Shown here in pieces: positions 40,924 through 49,289 of a stretch of 49,289 bases of DNA (position 1 is the stretch's first letter; every line of letters starts with the position of its first letter). Both the position numbers and the translations under genes were made by a program. Origin of the DNA: an uncultured Collinsella sp. (lineage in GTDB: Bacteria > Actinomycetota > Coriobacteriia > Coriobacteriales > Coriobacteriaceae); assembly GCA_902491915.1 (NCBI GenBank), contig CABUJL010000002.1, forward strand, positions 1 through 49,289, given 5' to 3'. Below the pieces are notes generated by a model. That model worked only from the letters and a program-made list of their open reading frames with translations, had not been told where the DNA came from and searched no databases.

Positions 40924-43900
40924 CTAGCGCTTACGGATACCCCAGACCAGGGCTCCGACGCCGGCCATGGCGATGACAAATGCCATAAGTAGAGCGGCAG
41001 CCTGCTGGTCGCCTGTGGTGGGCAGGAAACCCTTGACCGTCTTGACGATGTTCGTCACGGTCTTAGGCGTGCCGGGATCGGGCGTCGGCACGGGCGTCTC
41101 GGGCTTCTTGTACGTGTTGTTGAACACGATACCCTCGACGCTCTTGTCGCCCTTGGTAAAGGCGACGTTCGCCTTGAGGTTGCCCTCGCCGTCATCGACC
41201 ACGTTGACGGTCGCGGTAAAGACGGACTTGTCGTAGGTCATACCGGCCTCGTCGCCCTTGACCTCGCTGATGGTATAGACGTACGTACCGGGCTCGTCGT
41301 ACTCAAACTTGTCGAAGTTGATCTTACCGTCGGCATCGTTGGTGACGGTGGACTCGATGTCCTCGCCAACGAGCTTAAAGCTAAACTCGTCCTTCTTGAG
41401 CTCACGTCCCTCGAGCACCTTAATGGCGCCGATGGAAACCTGCGTGGGCATGGCGTGATACTTGTTGGTAAAGCCAGCCGACTCGGTAGTTCCCTCGAGC
41501 TTGTGCGCCGCGGTCAGCGTGCCGTCACCATTGTCGGAGACGGTGGTCACGACGGTGTAGGTCGTGCCGTCATAGGTGACGCCCCTGTACTGGCCGAGCG
41601 CGTTGGGGCAAGCCTCGCGCAGCGTGTACGTGTGCGTGCCGGGCGCCTCGTAGTGGATCGGGCTCAGCGTAACGTTGCCGTTGGCGTCGTCGGTGCCGGT
41701 GGCGACAACGACGCCGTCCTCGAGCAGCTCAAACGTGAACTCGCCAGCTGCAAGGTTGCGTCCGGTCAGACGCTTGACCGTCTTGACCTGATCGGTCACG
41801 GACGAATCGGTAGGTGCCACGCCGTAGGTGTTGGTAAACGTGAAGGCAGCACCGTCGTCGCCTTCGCGCTTGACGCTCAGATGCCCGGCACCGTCGTCAG
41901 ACACGGTGTAGGAAACCTTGCGCGTGGCGTTGGTGTCATTGGTCACGCCAGGGGCACTACCGGACTCGGTCACCGTGTAAGTAAAGGTGTGCGAGCGCGG
42001 AGCGGTGGGGGCTGCGGGCTCGGGCTCGTCGCTGGGCTCGTCGGCGTTGGCATCGGTGTCGGCCTCTTCAGCCTCTGCCTCGTCGGCCTCTGCCTCGTCG
42101 GCCTCGGCTTCGTCTGCCTCGGCCTTATCGGTCGGATCGTCCGTCACGCCCAGAGCGCGGTTGAGGTCCTCGAGCGTAAAGTGGATCTTGCCAAAGTCCA
42201 CGTTGCCAGCCGCGTCGTTGGTTGCGGTCGTGCGCTCGGGCATCGGGGCACTAGCCTCGTCGGCGGTCACGGTAAAGGTGAACTTGCCCGTGATGTCAGC
42301 CGGGGTCAGGCCCTCGGCAGCTTGGAGCTTCTTAGTGCCGGTGAGCGCGGCATCGACGGCTTCGGCGCCGTAGACGTTCTCGAACAAGGGCTCGACGCCG
42401 CCGTAGTCGACCGTTGCCGTCAGGGTACCGTCACCGTTGTCGACGACGATAATCTTAAAGCCAAAGCTCCACGTTGTAGCGGAAACGCCATTCGGCAGCC
42501 CGAATAAATCTTCGTAGGCCGTGTAGTTAATGGTCCAGGCAAGCTTACCGTCCTTATCGGTACGATAAGCAAGCCCAGCAGCCTCAAGATTAGCAAGCAT
42601 CTTAGTGTCGTAGTGCAGCGTATCAAAGCTCACGTGCCCGCCGATATTGGGCTTGAGGTTTTCGTATGCCACAAGCTCACCCTGATAGGCGATGCCGAAC
42701 CAGAACTCGCCGTCGGCCATCGGGCGGCCGGTCAGAGTCTTGGTGGCAACGACCTGAGCGGCGGTGCCGCCAGGCGTGTTGGTCGTAGCGCTGTAGCTGT
42801 TGTGGAACGGGACCAGGGCACTCTCGACCTTGTTCTCACCGCTCTTGTGGACCGTCGTATTCGTACCCTCGGGACCGCCGGAGACGGTCGTCGTGGCGGT
42901 AAGCGTACCGGCACCGTCATCGGCGACGGCGATCGTCACGGTACGCACGGCGTCGTCGTAGGTGTAACCGGGCTTGCCGTCATTCTTCTCGGCTACGGTG
43001 TACGTGAAGGTCTTGCCGGCGTCAGCCTGCGTAAACTTGACCTCATGGCCAGCCAGGATGTCAATCAGGCCGACCGTTGCCTCTGCCGTCGCAGGGGACT
43101 TGAAGTTGTTGGCTCCGGGCAGCAGGCCAAGCGCGTTGGCCGAGGCCTCGTCGGCGGTCACGGTAAACGTGAACTGACCCTCGGTCATAGGACGTCCGGA
43201 GAGGCTCTTGCTGAGCTTGAGGCCGCCGGCGGCGGTGTAGTTAAGCTCAGTGCGGTACGTGTTGGTGAAGCGTCCGTTTTCCTTCTTGGTGACATTGGCG
43301 GTCAGCTTGCCCTCGCCGTCCTCAGTCACGGTCACTTCGGCGGTCGCGGCATGCCCGTCATACGCCATGCCGGCCGCGTTACCCGCGTTCTCGCGGATCT
43401 CGTACGTGTAGGTTCCGGTGGCCGTGTAGCGAATCTTGCCGAACTTGATGGCGGCAATGCCGTCCTTCGCATCGTGCTTGCTCACGGTTACGGTCGCAGG
43501 ATCGGGGAGCGGGGCGCCATCGGGGGCGGTAATGGTAAAGCTGAACTTGTCGGAGTCCGTCCAGTCGCGACCGTCGATGGCCTTGCTCAGGTCAAAGTCG
43601 AGCTCTGCGCCGATTGGGGTCACGCTGTAGGTGTTCTTGAACTCGGCGGGCTTGGTGCCCTTCAGGACGTGCTCGGCCTTGAGTGTGCCGTCGCCATTGT
43701 CCGTAATGGTGGTCTCGATGGTGTACTTGGCGTCACTGTAGGTGATGCCCTTGCTGGTGGTTCCGCCGTTGGCCTCGCGCAGCGTGTAGGTATGCTTGCC
43801 GGCCTCGGTGTAGGTGATCTTGTCCATGGCGATCGTGCCGTCGTCGGCGTTGGTGCCCTTGGCGACGACCTTGGCGTCCTCGCCCTCGCCCTCGATGAGC

Positions 43901-46900
43901 TCGAAGGAGAACTCGCCGTCCTTGAGGTCGCGGCCGTCCAGAACCTTGGTCGCGGTGATCTGGTCAGTGACGCTGAACTCGTCAGGATTCGGCTTGTAGC
44001 CGTTGTTGAACTTCGCCTCGTCGGCGCCCTTCAGCTCATGCTTTACCTCGAGCGTGCCGTCGCCCTTGTCGGTGATGGTCGTCTCAATGGTGTAGGTCCT
44101 GCCGTCGTAGGTGATGCCGTTGTTGGCGTCGCCCGGGACCTCGCGCAGCGTGTAGGTATGCTTGCCGGCAGCGGCGTACTCGATGGGGCTCATCTTGATC
44201 TTGCCGCGGGCGTCGTTCTTGCCGGTGGCGACAACATCGTTGCCCTCGACGAGCTCGAAGGAGAACTCGCCTTCCTTGAGATCGCGCCCGGTCAGGACCT
44301 TGGTCGCCGTGATCTGATCAGTAACACTGAAGCTCTTGGGGGTTACGGTGTAGGCGTTCTCGAAGGTCGCCTTGTCAACATTCTGCAGCTTGTGCTCCAC
44401 GCTGAGGGTGCCATCGTGGTTATCCTTGACGGTGGTCACAATAGTGTACTCAGCGGTGCTGTAAGTAATGCCGTTTTCGGTGGTGCCGGCCTTGGTCTCG
44501 CGCAGTATGTAGGTGTGCTCGCCAGCCGCAGTGTAGGTGACGGGATCCATTACGATCTTGCCGTCGGCATTGTTGGTACCGGTGGCGACCACGTTATTGC
44601 CCTCGACGAGCTCGAAATGGAACTCGCCAGCCTTGAGGTCGCGCCCGTCCAGGACCTTGTCCGCGGTGATCTGCTCGGTGACGCTGGAGCTCTTGGGGGT
44701 CACGTTGTAGGAGTTCTTGAACTCGGCAACCTTGACGTCCTTCAGAACATGCGTGGCACTGAGCGTACCGTCGCCGTTATCGGTGATGGTCGTCACGATG
44801 GTGAACTTGGCATCACTGTAGGTGACGCCCTTGCTGGTGGTTCCGCCGTTGACCTCGCGTAGCGTGTAGGTGTGCTTGCCGGGCTTGTCGTACTTCACGG
44901 CGCTCATCGTGATCTTGCCGTCGGCGGCGTTCTTGCCGGTGGCGACGACCTTGGCGTCCTTGCCCTCGCCCTCGACGAGCTCGAAGGAGAACTCGCCCTC
45001 AGTCATGTCGCGCCCGGTCAGGACCTTGGTCGCGGTAATCCGATCCTCGACAGGCTTCACGTTATAGGCATTGGTGAACGTAAATGCCACATCGCCGTCT
45101 GGCTTGTGGGATACGCTCAGATTACCCTTGCCGTCATCGGTCACGGTGTAGGAAACCTTGCGCGTGGCGTTGGCGTCGTTGGTCACGCCAGCGACCTCGC
45201 CGGACTCGGTCACGGTGTAGGTAAAGGTGTGCTCGCGCTTCTCGGGCTTCTCGCCTAGAGCCTTGTTAAGGTCGTCGAGCGTAAAGGTAATCTTGCCAAA
45301 GTCGACCTTGCCCTTGGCATCATTGGTCGCGCTCGCGTTCGTGGGCATGGGTGCGCCCTCTTCACCGGTCACGGTAAAGGTGAACTTGCCGGCAATGTCA
45401 GCCGGGGTCAGGCCATCAGGAACCTGCAGATTCTTCTTGCCCACAAGCGATACCTCGGCAGGCGCGGCAGTGTAGGCGTTCACAAACTCGTTGCCGGCAT
45501 CGCCGTAGACAGCCGTCGCCGTCAGGGTACCATCGCCGTTGTCGACAACAGTCACATATGCGTCAATTGCCGCCGTGGTAGTGCTCACGCCCGCAGGCAG
45601 CTCGCCGGTCTGCTCGGCAGCAATGTAGCGAATGGTCCACGTGGGCTTGTCTGAGCTAGCGTCAAACGACGCCTTGTCTTCCTCGACCAGCTTGGCAAGC
45701 GACTCGGTCGTGTACGTCAGCGGACCGAACTCAACCTTGCCACCCTTGTTGGTTGCATCCAGCAGAACCTCGTCGTGCCCCGCATAGCTCAGCGCAAACT
45801 TAAATTCGTCATCGGCCATCAGGCGCCCCGTGAGCGTCTTGGTAGCCTCAAGAGTCAGCGGGGTTTCCGTCTTGGCGCTATAGATGTTCGTGAACTTAGT
45901 CTCACCCGAGGTCTTTTCAACGTCGGCCTTAAGCTCACCCTTGGCGTTAACCGTCACAGCCACCTTGAACGTGGCAACGTTCTTGCTGTAGGTAATGCCA
46001 CCGGCGTCGCCCTTGACCTCGCGGACCTCATAGGTGTACTCGCCCGGCTCGGCATAAGTAATCTTGCCAAAGTTAATGGCTGCCTTGCCCTTGTCGAGAT
46101 CGGCATTGGTCACAGTTACGGTCGCGGGGTCGGGCATCGGGGCATTGTTGTCGGACGTCGCGGAGAGCTCAAACTCAAACGCATCCGTATCCGCCCACTT
46201 GCGGCCCTCGAGCACCTTGGTCAGACCAAAGTCAGTCTTGGTATCCACCGTTGTCGGCTTGGTTGCAAGGCTAAAGATAATCTTGCCGTTGTTGCCCAGG
46301 TGCGAATGCACGTGCGTGGAAGTCGCAACGGAGGAAAGGTCATTCCACCTGGGGTTAAGCACGTCGCGCGCGGTCTCGGTCTTGTTACCATTCACCTCCA
46401 CATCGTCCTTGGTGGTATGCAGCTGGTCGATATAGGCCAAGCGCGCGGTTCCCTTATTAAAGGACCAATAGCCGTCATCTTTGACCAGAGCGCCGTCGTA
46501 GCTGGCGATCTCGTGCCCCTCAAACTCCACAACGGCATAGTCGTCCTTCGGCTTGCCGTTTGCGCCCATCGCCACAAACTCGTCCTTGTAGTAATAGACG
46601 TCGTTGCCCTGCGGCTTTACCGTCGCGCGCTGGGTGCATTCCTTGTCCGTGTAGATAGGCGTGATTTTTTGGAAGTAATAGTAGCTGTTGGTATCGGCGG
46701 GCTCAAACTCGGCGACAACATCGCCCAGCTCGCCGCCCGACCACTTGTTGGCCAGGAAGTAGACCGTCTGGTTGTCGGCGTCCTTGTGGTCATCGATATA
46801 CTTCTTGAGCACCCTATCGGGCGTAAACAGGTTGTTGCGTGCTTCGTCCTTGACGCTCGAGGTGTATTTAATCTGAATAGGCTTGATGTCATTGAGCGAC

Positions 46901-48312
46901 GTGCGCTCAAAGATCCCGTTTTCCATGTCCACGTGATAGCGGATCAGCGGAATCAGCGATGCGGGGATCTTAACCGTCACGATATCGCCCTGCTGCGCAT
47001 TGGCAGAGCGCTCGACGGTGATGACCAGGTCCTTGGCCACGCCCGAAAACTCGTACGTGTCCGTATTGCCCTTGGTTGTCTTGGTCACTTCATCAAAGGG
47101 GACGCCATTAATCTGAGCGCTGACAAACGTATCGACCTGCATAAAGTCGCCCAGCTCATCACTGAAGGTGATGTAGCCGGACTTGCTCTCGTCGTAACCA
47201 TCCTCGATCTGAGTGGGAGAGCCCTTGCCCGAGGTGATAGAGCTCGAGATATCATCAAACACCTTCTTGAGCTCATCGGCATTCGACGCAGCCTTGTAGA
47301 AATCGGAATTCTCGGTGCGCTTACCAAGCTCATTGGTTGTGTAGGACGTGGCGTTTGGATAGTTGCTCGACACGGCGTGCATGAACTTGTTTTCGTCGCT
47401 CGTCCAGTAGTTCGTAGGCTCGTCAGCGGGATTCGCATCATCAAAAATGCCGATGGTGTAGACCGTAGCGCCTTTCCCCTTCATTTTCTTGGCGGCGACT
47501 ATGGCATTATTGGCAACCGTAGGGTTAAAGTTCCTGACGTCTGTGGGCGTGCCGTCCGTAAAGAACACAACTACCTTCTGGGCATCCTCGCGGCCCGACA
47601 TGTCGCGAGCAAGTTCAAGGCCGTAATCAGCCCGCGTGGCACCGGCAGGTTCGATGTAGCCGACCGTATTCTTAAGTTCCGTCGCAGCGCTATCAACACA
47701 CGGCGTCAGGCTCTTCATGGTCTGCGAGTAGTTGTGCGTGTATCCCTGACGATCGCGATACGTATCGTTGCCGATCTCGTTTTTCTTTGCACCCGAAAAC
47801 TTAACGATGGCAACCTGATGCCGCTTATTCGTATCTTTAATGCTCTTGTTTTGCTCGGCGATGGTGTCGATAAAGGAACTGGCAGCTGCCTTGAGTGCGT
47901 CGATGCGTTTGGTCGAATCGCTGTCACCCATGTCATTATCCATCGACCCGGAGGCATCAAGCACCATCACGATATCGAGCGGTTTAGTGACCAGCGACGT
48001 TGTGTCAGAAGTCGAAGACATCGTGGAGAGCGTCGTCACAAAGTCGGACTTTTCGTCCTGCGCTGGCTCGACCGTCTTGTCCGTCCAGATTCGGCCTACA
48101 TAACGTGTCGTCAGGTCCTGCTCGCCGCCCGACGCCCAGTACTGCCAGCGGCCGGTGGTGTCAGGGTCGACTATCTTTCCGCTCACCGTCGGTCCGTCCA
48201 TTCCGGTGCTGGACCTGGCGTTGGCCTCGGGCAGCATGGCAAATGCCGCAGCCGGCAACACCAGCACTACGGCCAGTATCACCGCCAAGAGACCCCTCGT
48301 GTACTTACTCAT
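40924..48312 (-). CDS. Giant sortase-anchored surface protein: vWA domain plus 13 pilin isopeptide-type repeats
   Basis: A 2462-residue cell-wall protein. A signal peptide (1-33) precedes a linker and a von Willebrand A domain (about 110-370) with MIDAS DASGS (119-123), a GATRADYG Thr and FFTDGTP Asp. A stalk region (about 375-690) follows. About 13 domains (695-2410) are of the Spy0128/FctA pilin-linkage type, each with TKxLxGR (Lys), YTxRE (Glu) and FxNxY (Asn), the residues that form intramolecular isopeptide bonds. The cell-wall sorting signal is LPTTG (2430-2434), a hydrophobic helix and RKR. Domains 2-3 and 10-11 are a repeated pair; domains 4-7 and 12 form one subtype. ATG 48312 follows GGGAG. 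It is likely a host- or matrix-binding adhesin or pilus tip; no sortase gene is in the window. Confidence 0.93.
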   Translation of the reverse strand: MSKYTRGLLAVILAVVLVLPAAAFAMLPEANARSSTGMDGPTVSGKIVDPDTTGRWQYWASGGEQDLTTRYVGRIWTDKTVEPAQDEKSDFVTTLSTMSSTSDTTSLVTKPLDIVMVLDASGSMDNDMGDSDSTKRIDALKAAASSFIDTIAEQNKSIKDTNKRHQVAIVKFSGAKKNEIGNDTYRDRQGYTHNYSQTMKSLTPCVDSAATELKNTVGYIEPAGATRADYGLELARDMSGREDAQKVVVFFTDGTPTDVRNFNPTVANNAIVAAKKMKGKGATVYTIGIFDDANPADEPTNYWTSDENKFMHAVSSNYPNATSYTTNELGKRTENSDFYKAASNADELKKVFDDISSSITSGKGSPTQIEDGYDESKSGYITFSDELGDFMQVDTFVSAQINGVPFDEVTKTTKGNTDTYEFSGVAKDLVITVERSANAQQGDIVTVKIPASLIPLIRYHVDMENGIFERTSLNDIKPIQIKYTSSVKDEARNNLFTPDRVLKKYIDDHKDADNQTVYFLANKWSGGELGDVVAEFEPADTNSYYYFQKITPIYTDKECTQRATVKPQGNDVYYYKDEFVAMGANGKPKDDYAVVEFEGHEIASYDGALVKDDGYWSFNKGTARLAYIDQLHTTKDDVEVNGNKTETARDVLNPRWNDLSSVATSTHVHSHLGNNGKIIFSLATKPTTVDTKTDFGLTKVLEGRKWADTDAFEFELSATSDNNAPMPDPATVTVTNADLDKGKAAINFGKITYAEPGEYTYEVREVKGDAGGITYSKNVATFKVAVTVNAKGELKADVEKTSGETKFTNIYSAKTETPLTLEATKTLTGRLMADDEFKFALSYAGHDEVLLDATNKGGKVEFGPLTYTTESLAKLVEEDKASFDASSDKPTWTIRYIAAEQTGELPAGVSTTTAAIDAYVTVVDNGDGTLTATAVYGDAGNEFVNAYTAAPAEVSLVGKKNLQVPDGLTPADIAGKFTFTVTGEEGAPMPTNASATNDAKGKVDFGKITFTLDDLNKALGEKPEKREHTFTYTVTESGEVAGVTNDANATRKVSYTVTDDGKGNLSVSHKPDGDVAFTFTNAYNVKPVEDRITATKVLTGRDMTEGEFSFELVEGEGKDAKVVATGKNAADGKITMSAVKYDKPGKHTYTLREVNGGTTSKGVTYSDAKFTIVTTITDNGDGTLSATHVLKDVKVAEFKNSYNVTPKSSSVTEQITADKVLDGRDLKAGEFHFELVEGNNVVATGTNNADGKIVMDPVTYTAAGEHTYILRETKAGTTENGITYSTAEYTIVTTVKDNHDGTLSVEHKLQNVDKATFENAYTVTPKSFSVTDQITATKVLTGRDLKEGEFSFELVEGNDVVATGKNDARGKIKMSPIEYAAAGKHTYTLREVPGDANNGITYDGRTYTIETTITDKGDGTLEVKHELKGADEAKFNNGYKPNPDEFSVTDQITATKVLDGRDLKDGEFSFELIEGEGEDAKVVAKGTNADDGTIAMDKITYTEAGKHTYTLREANGGTTSKGITYSDAKYTIETTITDNGDGTLKAEHVLKGTKPAEFKNTYSVTPIGAELDFDLSKAIDGRDWTDSDKFSFTITAPDGAPLPDPATVTVSKHDAKDGIAAIKFGKIRYTATGTYTYEIRENAGNAAGMAYDGHAATAEVTVTEDGEGKLTANVTKKENGRFTNTYRTELNYTAAGGLKLSKSLSGRPMTEGQFTFTVTADEASANALGLLPGANNFKSPATAEATVGLIDILAGHEVKFTQADAGKTFTYTVAEKNDGKPGYTYDDAVRTVTIAVADDGAGTLTATTTVSGGPEGTNTTVHKSGENKVESALVPFHNSYSATTNTPGGTAAQVVATKTLTGRPMADGEFWFGIAYQGELVAYENLKPNIGGHVSFDTLHYDTKMLANLEAAGLAYRTDKDGKLAWTINYTAYEDLFGLPNGVSATTWSFGFKIIVVDNGDGTLTATVDYGGVEPLFENVYGAEAVDAALTGTKKLQAAEGLTPADITGKFTFTVTADEASAPMPERTTATNDAAGNVDFGKIHFTLEDLNRALGVTDDPTDKAEADEAEADEAEADEAEAEEADTDANADEPSDEPEPAAPTAPRSHTFTYTVTESGSAPGVTNDTNATRKVSYTVSDDGAGHLSVKREGDDGAAFTFTNTYGVAPTDSSVTDQVKTVKRLTGRNLAAGEFTFELLEDGVVVATGTDDANGNVTLSPIHYEAPGTHTYTLREACPNALGQYRGVTYDGTTYTVVTTVSDNGDGTLTAAHKLEGTTESAGFTNKYHAMPTQVSIGAIKVLEGRELKKDEFSFKLVGEDIESTVTNDADGKINFDKFEYDEPGTYVYTISEVKGDEAGMTYDKSVFTATVNVVDDGEGNLKANVAFTKGDKSVEGIVFNNTYKKPETPVPTPDPGTPKTVTNIVKTVKGFLPTTGDQQAAALLMAFVIAMAGVGALVWGIRKR
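42062..42130. repeat. 15-bp in-frame minisatellite inside the adhesin gene
   Basis: GCCTCTGCCTCGTCG is repeated at 42071 and 42086, with diverged copies at 42101 and 42116. It encodes EADEA-type units (around residues 2061-2083) inserted into repeat domain 11. The unit is a multiple of three, so length changes keep the frame. Confidence 0.85.
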
Positions 48313-48363
48313 CGCGTCTCCCTTCTCGCGGTCTCAGACCTTGCAACAGCCTAAAGTTACGAA

Positions 48364-48445
48364 ATGAGACACAATTTGGGCAGGTGACACATGTTCCAGA
48401 TTCTGTTTTGGGCGTGAGACAAATGTCTCACCAAAGTTGAGACAC
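48364..48445. promoter_or_regulatory. TGAGACA box cluster upstream of the adhesin
   Basis: Four TGAGACA motifs lie 50-135 bases before the adhesin ATG. One pair forms the palindrome GTGAGACA-AA-TGTCTCAC (48414-48431), and single boxes sit at 48365 and 48438. This is the arrangement of a repressor or activator binding region. No -10/-35 pair is clear. Confidence 0.55.
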
Positions 48446-48517
48446 GGCGTTTTCGCAGGAAAACGGGTGCGACTCAAAAGTCGTGAGCGCGCACAGCGGC
48501 AAACGGCGCTATGTGGG

Positions 48518-48561
48518 GCCTTGCGGGAGCAAAATGATCCGTTTTCCTCCGTCCCCGGGGA
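48518..48561. repeat. Short conserved motif linked to element A (right copy 1)
   Basis: TTGCGGGAGCAAAATGATCC and a following TTTTCCTCCGTCCCCGGGG tail; related to the copies at 40563 and 48756. Confidence 0.65.
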
Positions 48562-48578
48562 ATCAGCTGGCGATGCCC

Positions 48579-48738
48579 GCCACGAAACTGGCCCATCTAC
48601 TACGTTTGACCCGATGCCCCTGACCATACCCACGTTTTACTAAAAACCGCAGGCGTTCTACCTGCTGTTTTGTTTTTGCGTTGTTCGCCATGGTTAAGGG
48701 CAGCGGCTTAAACGTAGTAGATGGGCCCATTTCGTGGC
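48579..48738. repeat. Element A-right, 160-bp hairpin repeat
   Basis: 29-base outer arms (48579-48607 / 48710-48738) with two mismatches. The same GGCCCATCTACTACGTTT end and AAAACCGCAGG...CCTGCtGTTTT centre as A-left, in the same orientation. Confidence 0.88.
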
Positions 48739-48755
48739 AAACGGGTCACGCGGCA

Positions 48756-48799
48756 GCTCTCGCAAGGCCAAAATGATTCGTTTCCCTCCGTCCACGGGA
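48756..48799. repeat. Short conserved motif linked to element A (right copy 2)
   Basis: CTCGCAAGGCCAAAATGATT followed by CGTTTCCCTCCGTCCACGGG; a third copy, on the other side of A-right. Confidence 0.6.
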
Positions 48800-48830
48800 G
48801 TTCAAGGCTGTTACGGATATGATGCCATTT

Positions 48831-48984
48831 CAAAACTATGCCGGATTACGGGGCTAAAGTCGGGACCCTCATCCATACCCTCATTTTTTGAAAAACGGCA
48901 GGCTATCTACCTGCGGTTTTGTTTTTGGGATTTTCCGTATGGTGGGAGGTTCGCTATCCAGCCCCGTAATCCGGCATAGTTTTG
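48831..48984. repeat. Element B-right, 154-bp hairpin repeat with 25-bp perfect arms
   Basis: Arms at 48831-48855 and 48960-48984 are perfectly complementary (core TGCCGGATTACGGGGCT). It has the same orientation and internal plan as B-left; both are preceded by ATGCCATTT. Confidence 0.9.
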
Positions 48985-49015
48985 TTCGTGGCAGCCCAAC
49001 CGCGCGTTCACGCGC

Positions 49016-49049
49016 GGGGCCGGTGGGGCATTTTTGCCCCACCGGCCCC
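49016..49049 (-). terminator. Terminator of the ferredoxin-type gene
   Basis: A perfect 15-bp stem GGGGCCGGTGGGGCA / TGCCCCACCGGCCCC with a 4-base loop, 11 bases past the stop codon. Confidence 0.8.
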
Positions 49050-49059
49050 TGTTCCAGCG

Positions 49060-49289
49060 CTATTCCAGCTTGGTTTCTACCGTGGGAGTCTTATCCGCCG
49101 CAACTGGAGTACGGGCGGTGTCCATGCTCAGGCAGTGTTTGGGGCAGCTTTCGATGCACTCGCCGCACACCACGCAGGCATACGGATCGATCGACCACGT
49201 TCCGCCCTTTCGATCGACCGCGAGCGCGCCCGCCGGGCAGCGACGCGCGCACATGCCGCAGCAGATACACACATCCATGTCATTGACGA
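49060..49289 (-). CDS. [4Fe-4S] dicluster ferredoxin-type subunit, partial at window edge
   Basis: At least 76 residues are visible with two ferredoxin motifs: CICCGMCARRCP and CVVCGECIESCP, the latter followed by KHCLSMD. The frame is open to the window edge (VND before the first Met), so ATG 49278 is probably internal and the N-terminus is outside. The pairing of a CxxCGxC...CP motif with an ...ESCPKHCL motif resembles the small iron-sulfur subunits of Ech/formate-hydrogenlyase-type hydrogenases (EchF/HycF), but other ferredoxins fit. The C-terminus is a short Thr/Ala-rich tail. Neighbouring genes beyond the window would settle the identity. Confidence 0.75.
   Translation of the reverse strand, partial: VNDMDVCICCGMCARRCPAGALAVDRKGGTWSIDPYACVVCGECIESCPKHCLSMDTARTPVAADKTPTVETKLE

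Larger units (their letters stand above)
48313..49059. other. 747-bp non-coding region right of the adhesin gene
   Basis: Holds the adhesin promoter region with TGAGACA boxes, then A-right with its two flanking motifs, B-right, and the terminator of the ferredoxin-type gene. Small ORFs here overlap the repeats and look spurious. Confidence 0.7.

Noticed and set aside
43600..45060. Regular direct repeats resembling a CRISPR or tandem array
   Set aside because: The spacing (~350 bp) and frame show they are protein domain repeats of the adhesin.
42613..48354. Long plus-strand ORFs (749 and 859 aa) antisense to the adhesin
   Set aside because: They mirror the repeated pilin domains, so they look repetitive, but the minus strand has signal peptide, vWA, isopeptide motifs and LPTTG.
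49060..49278. Complete 72-aa ferredoxin gene
   Set aside because: The frame stays open past ATG 49278 to the window edge and the first Cys motif follows at once, so the protein is probably longer.

Overview
The window is GC-rich, densely packed bacterial DNA that looks like a gut member of the Coriobacteriia, most likely Collinsella or a close relative. This is inference, based on base composition, LuxR-type regulators fused to a membrane domain, an NRAMP-related magnesium transporter of the kind described from Eggerthella, and very large sortase-anchored pilin-repeat adhesins. No 16S rRNA or other taxonomic marker is present. I see no tRNA, rRNA, CRISPR array, transposase or phage gene.

Layout. 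1-0.7 kb: 3' end of an MgtA-type Mg2+ P-type ATPase. 0.8-2.4 kb: membrane LuxR regulator. 2.8-7.1 kb: a plus-strand cluster of two zinc-ribbon proteins, an SPFH/zinc-ribbon protein (like Bacillus YdjG/YdjI, without PspA) and a lipoprotein. 7.2-11.2 kb: a tightly overlapping three-gene signalling operon (membrane sensor with a degenerate kinase end, histidine kinase, NarL-type regulator). 11.3-16.5 kb: a GH1 6-phospho-beta-glucosidase, a DUF4867 protein, LuxS, and a nucleoside hydrolase-ribokinase pair. 16.6-18.9 kb: an OatA-like acyltransferase. 19.4-22.5 kb: an operon of an MgtE-like Mg2+ transporter and an NRAMP-family protein with NRMT (Mg2+) signature residues, behind a structured leader. 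22.8-28.6 kb: a deacetylase-like protein with a degenerate metal site, PRC-barrel and YtxH proteins, a stand-alone homologue of the cyanophycin synthetase N-domain, a CNNM/CorC protein and a hemolysin III protein. 28.8-31.2 kb: an alpha/beta hydrolase behind two matching operators, and a DUF362 ferredoxin-like protein. 31.3-34.7 kb: a MacB/FtsX-type ABC exporter. 35.0-40.3 kb: an ABC-2 exporter whose ATPase gene carries an apparent one-base deletion, divergent from a histidine kinase-response regulator pair. 40.9-48.3 kb: a 2462-residue vWA/pilin-repeat surface protein. 49.1 kb to the end: a partial two-cluster ferredoxin-type subunit.

Two themes stand out. The first is divalent-cation (mainly Mg2+) handling: MgtA, MgtE-like, NRMT-like and CNNM/CorC proteins lie within 28 kb. 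The second is an unusual load of short non-coding inverted repeats. At least six families sit in the intergenic gaps. One family keeps a GGGGAC loop while its stem arms vary in matched pairs, and two copies supply the stop codon of the neighbouring gene. Two related ~155-160 bp hairpin elements flank the giant adhesin in B-A-[gene]-A-B order. No transposase that could mobilise them lies in the window.
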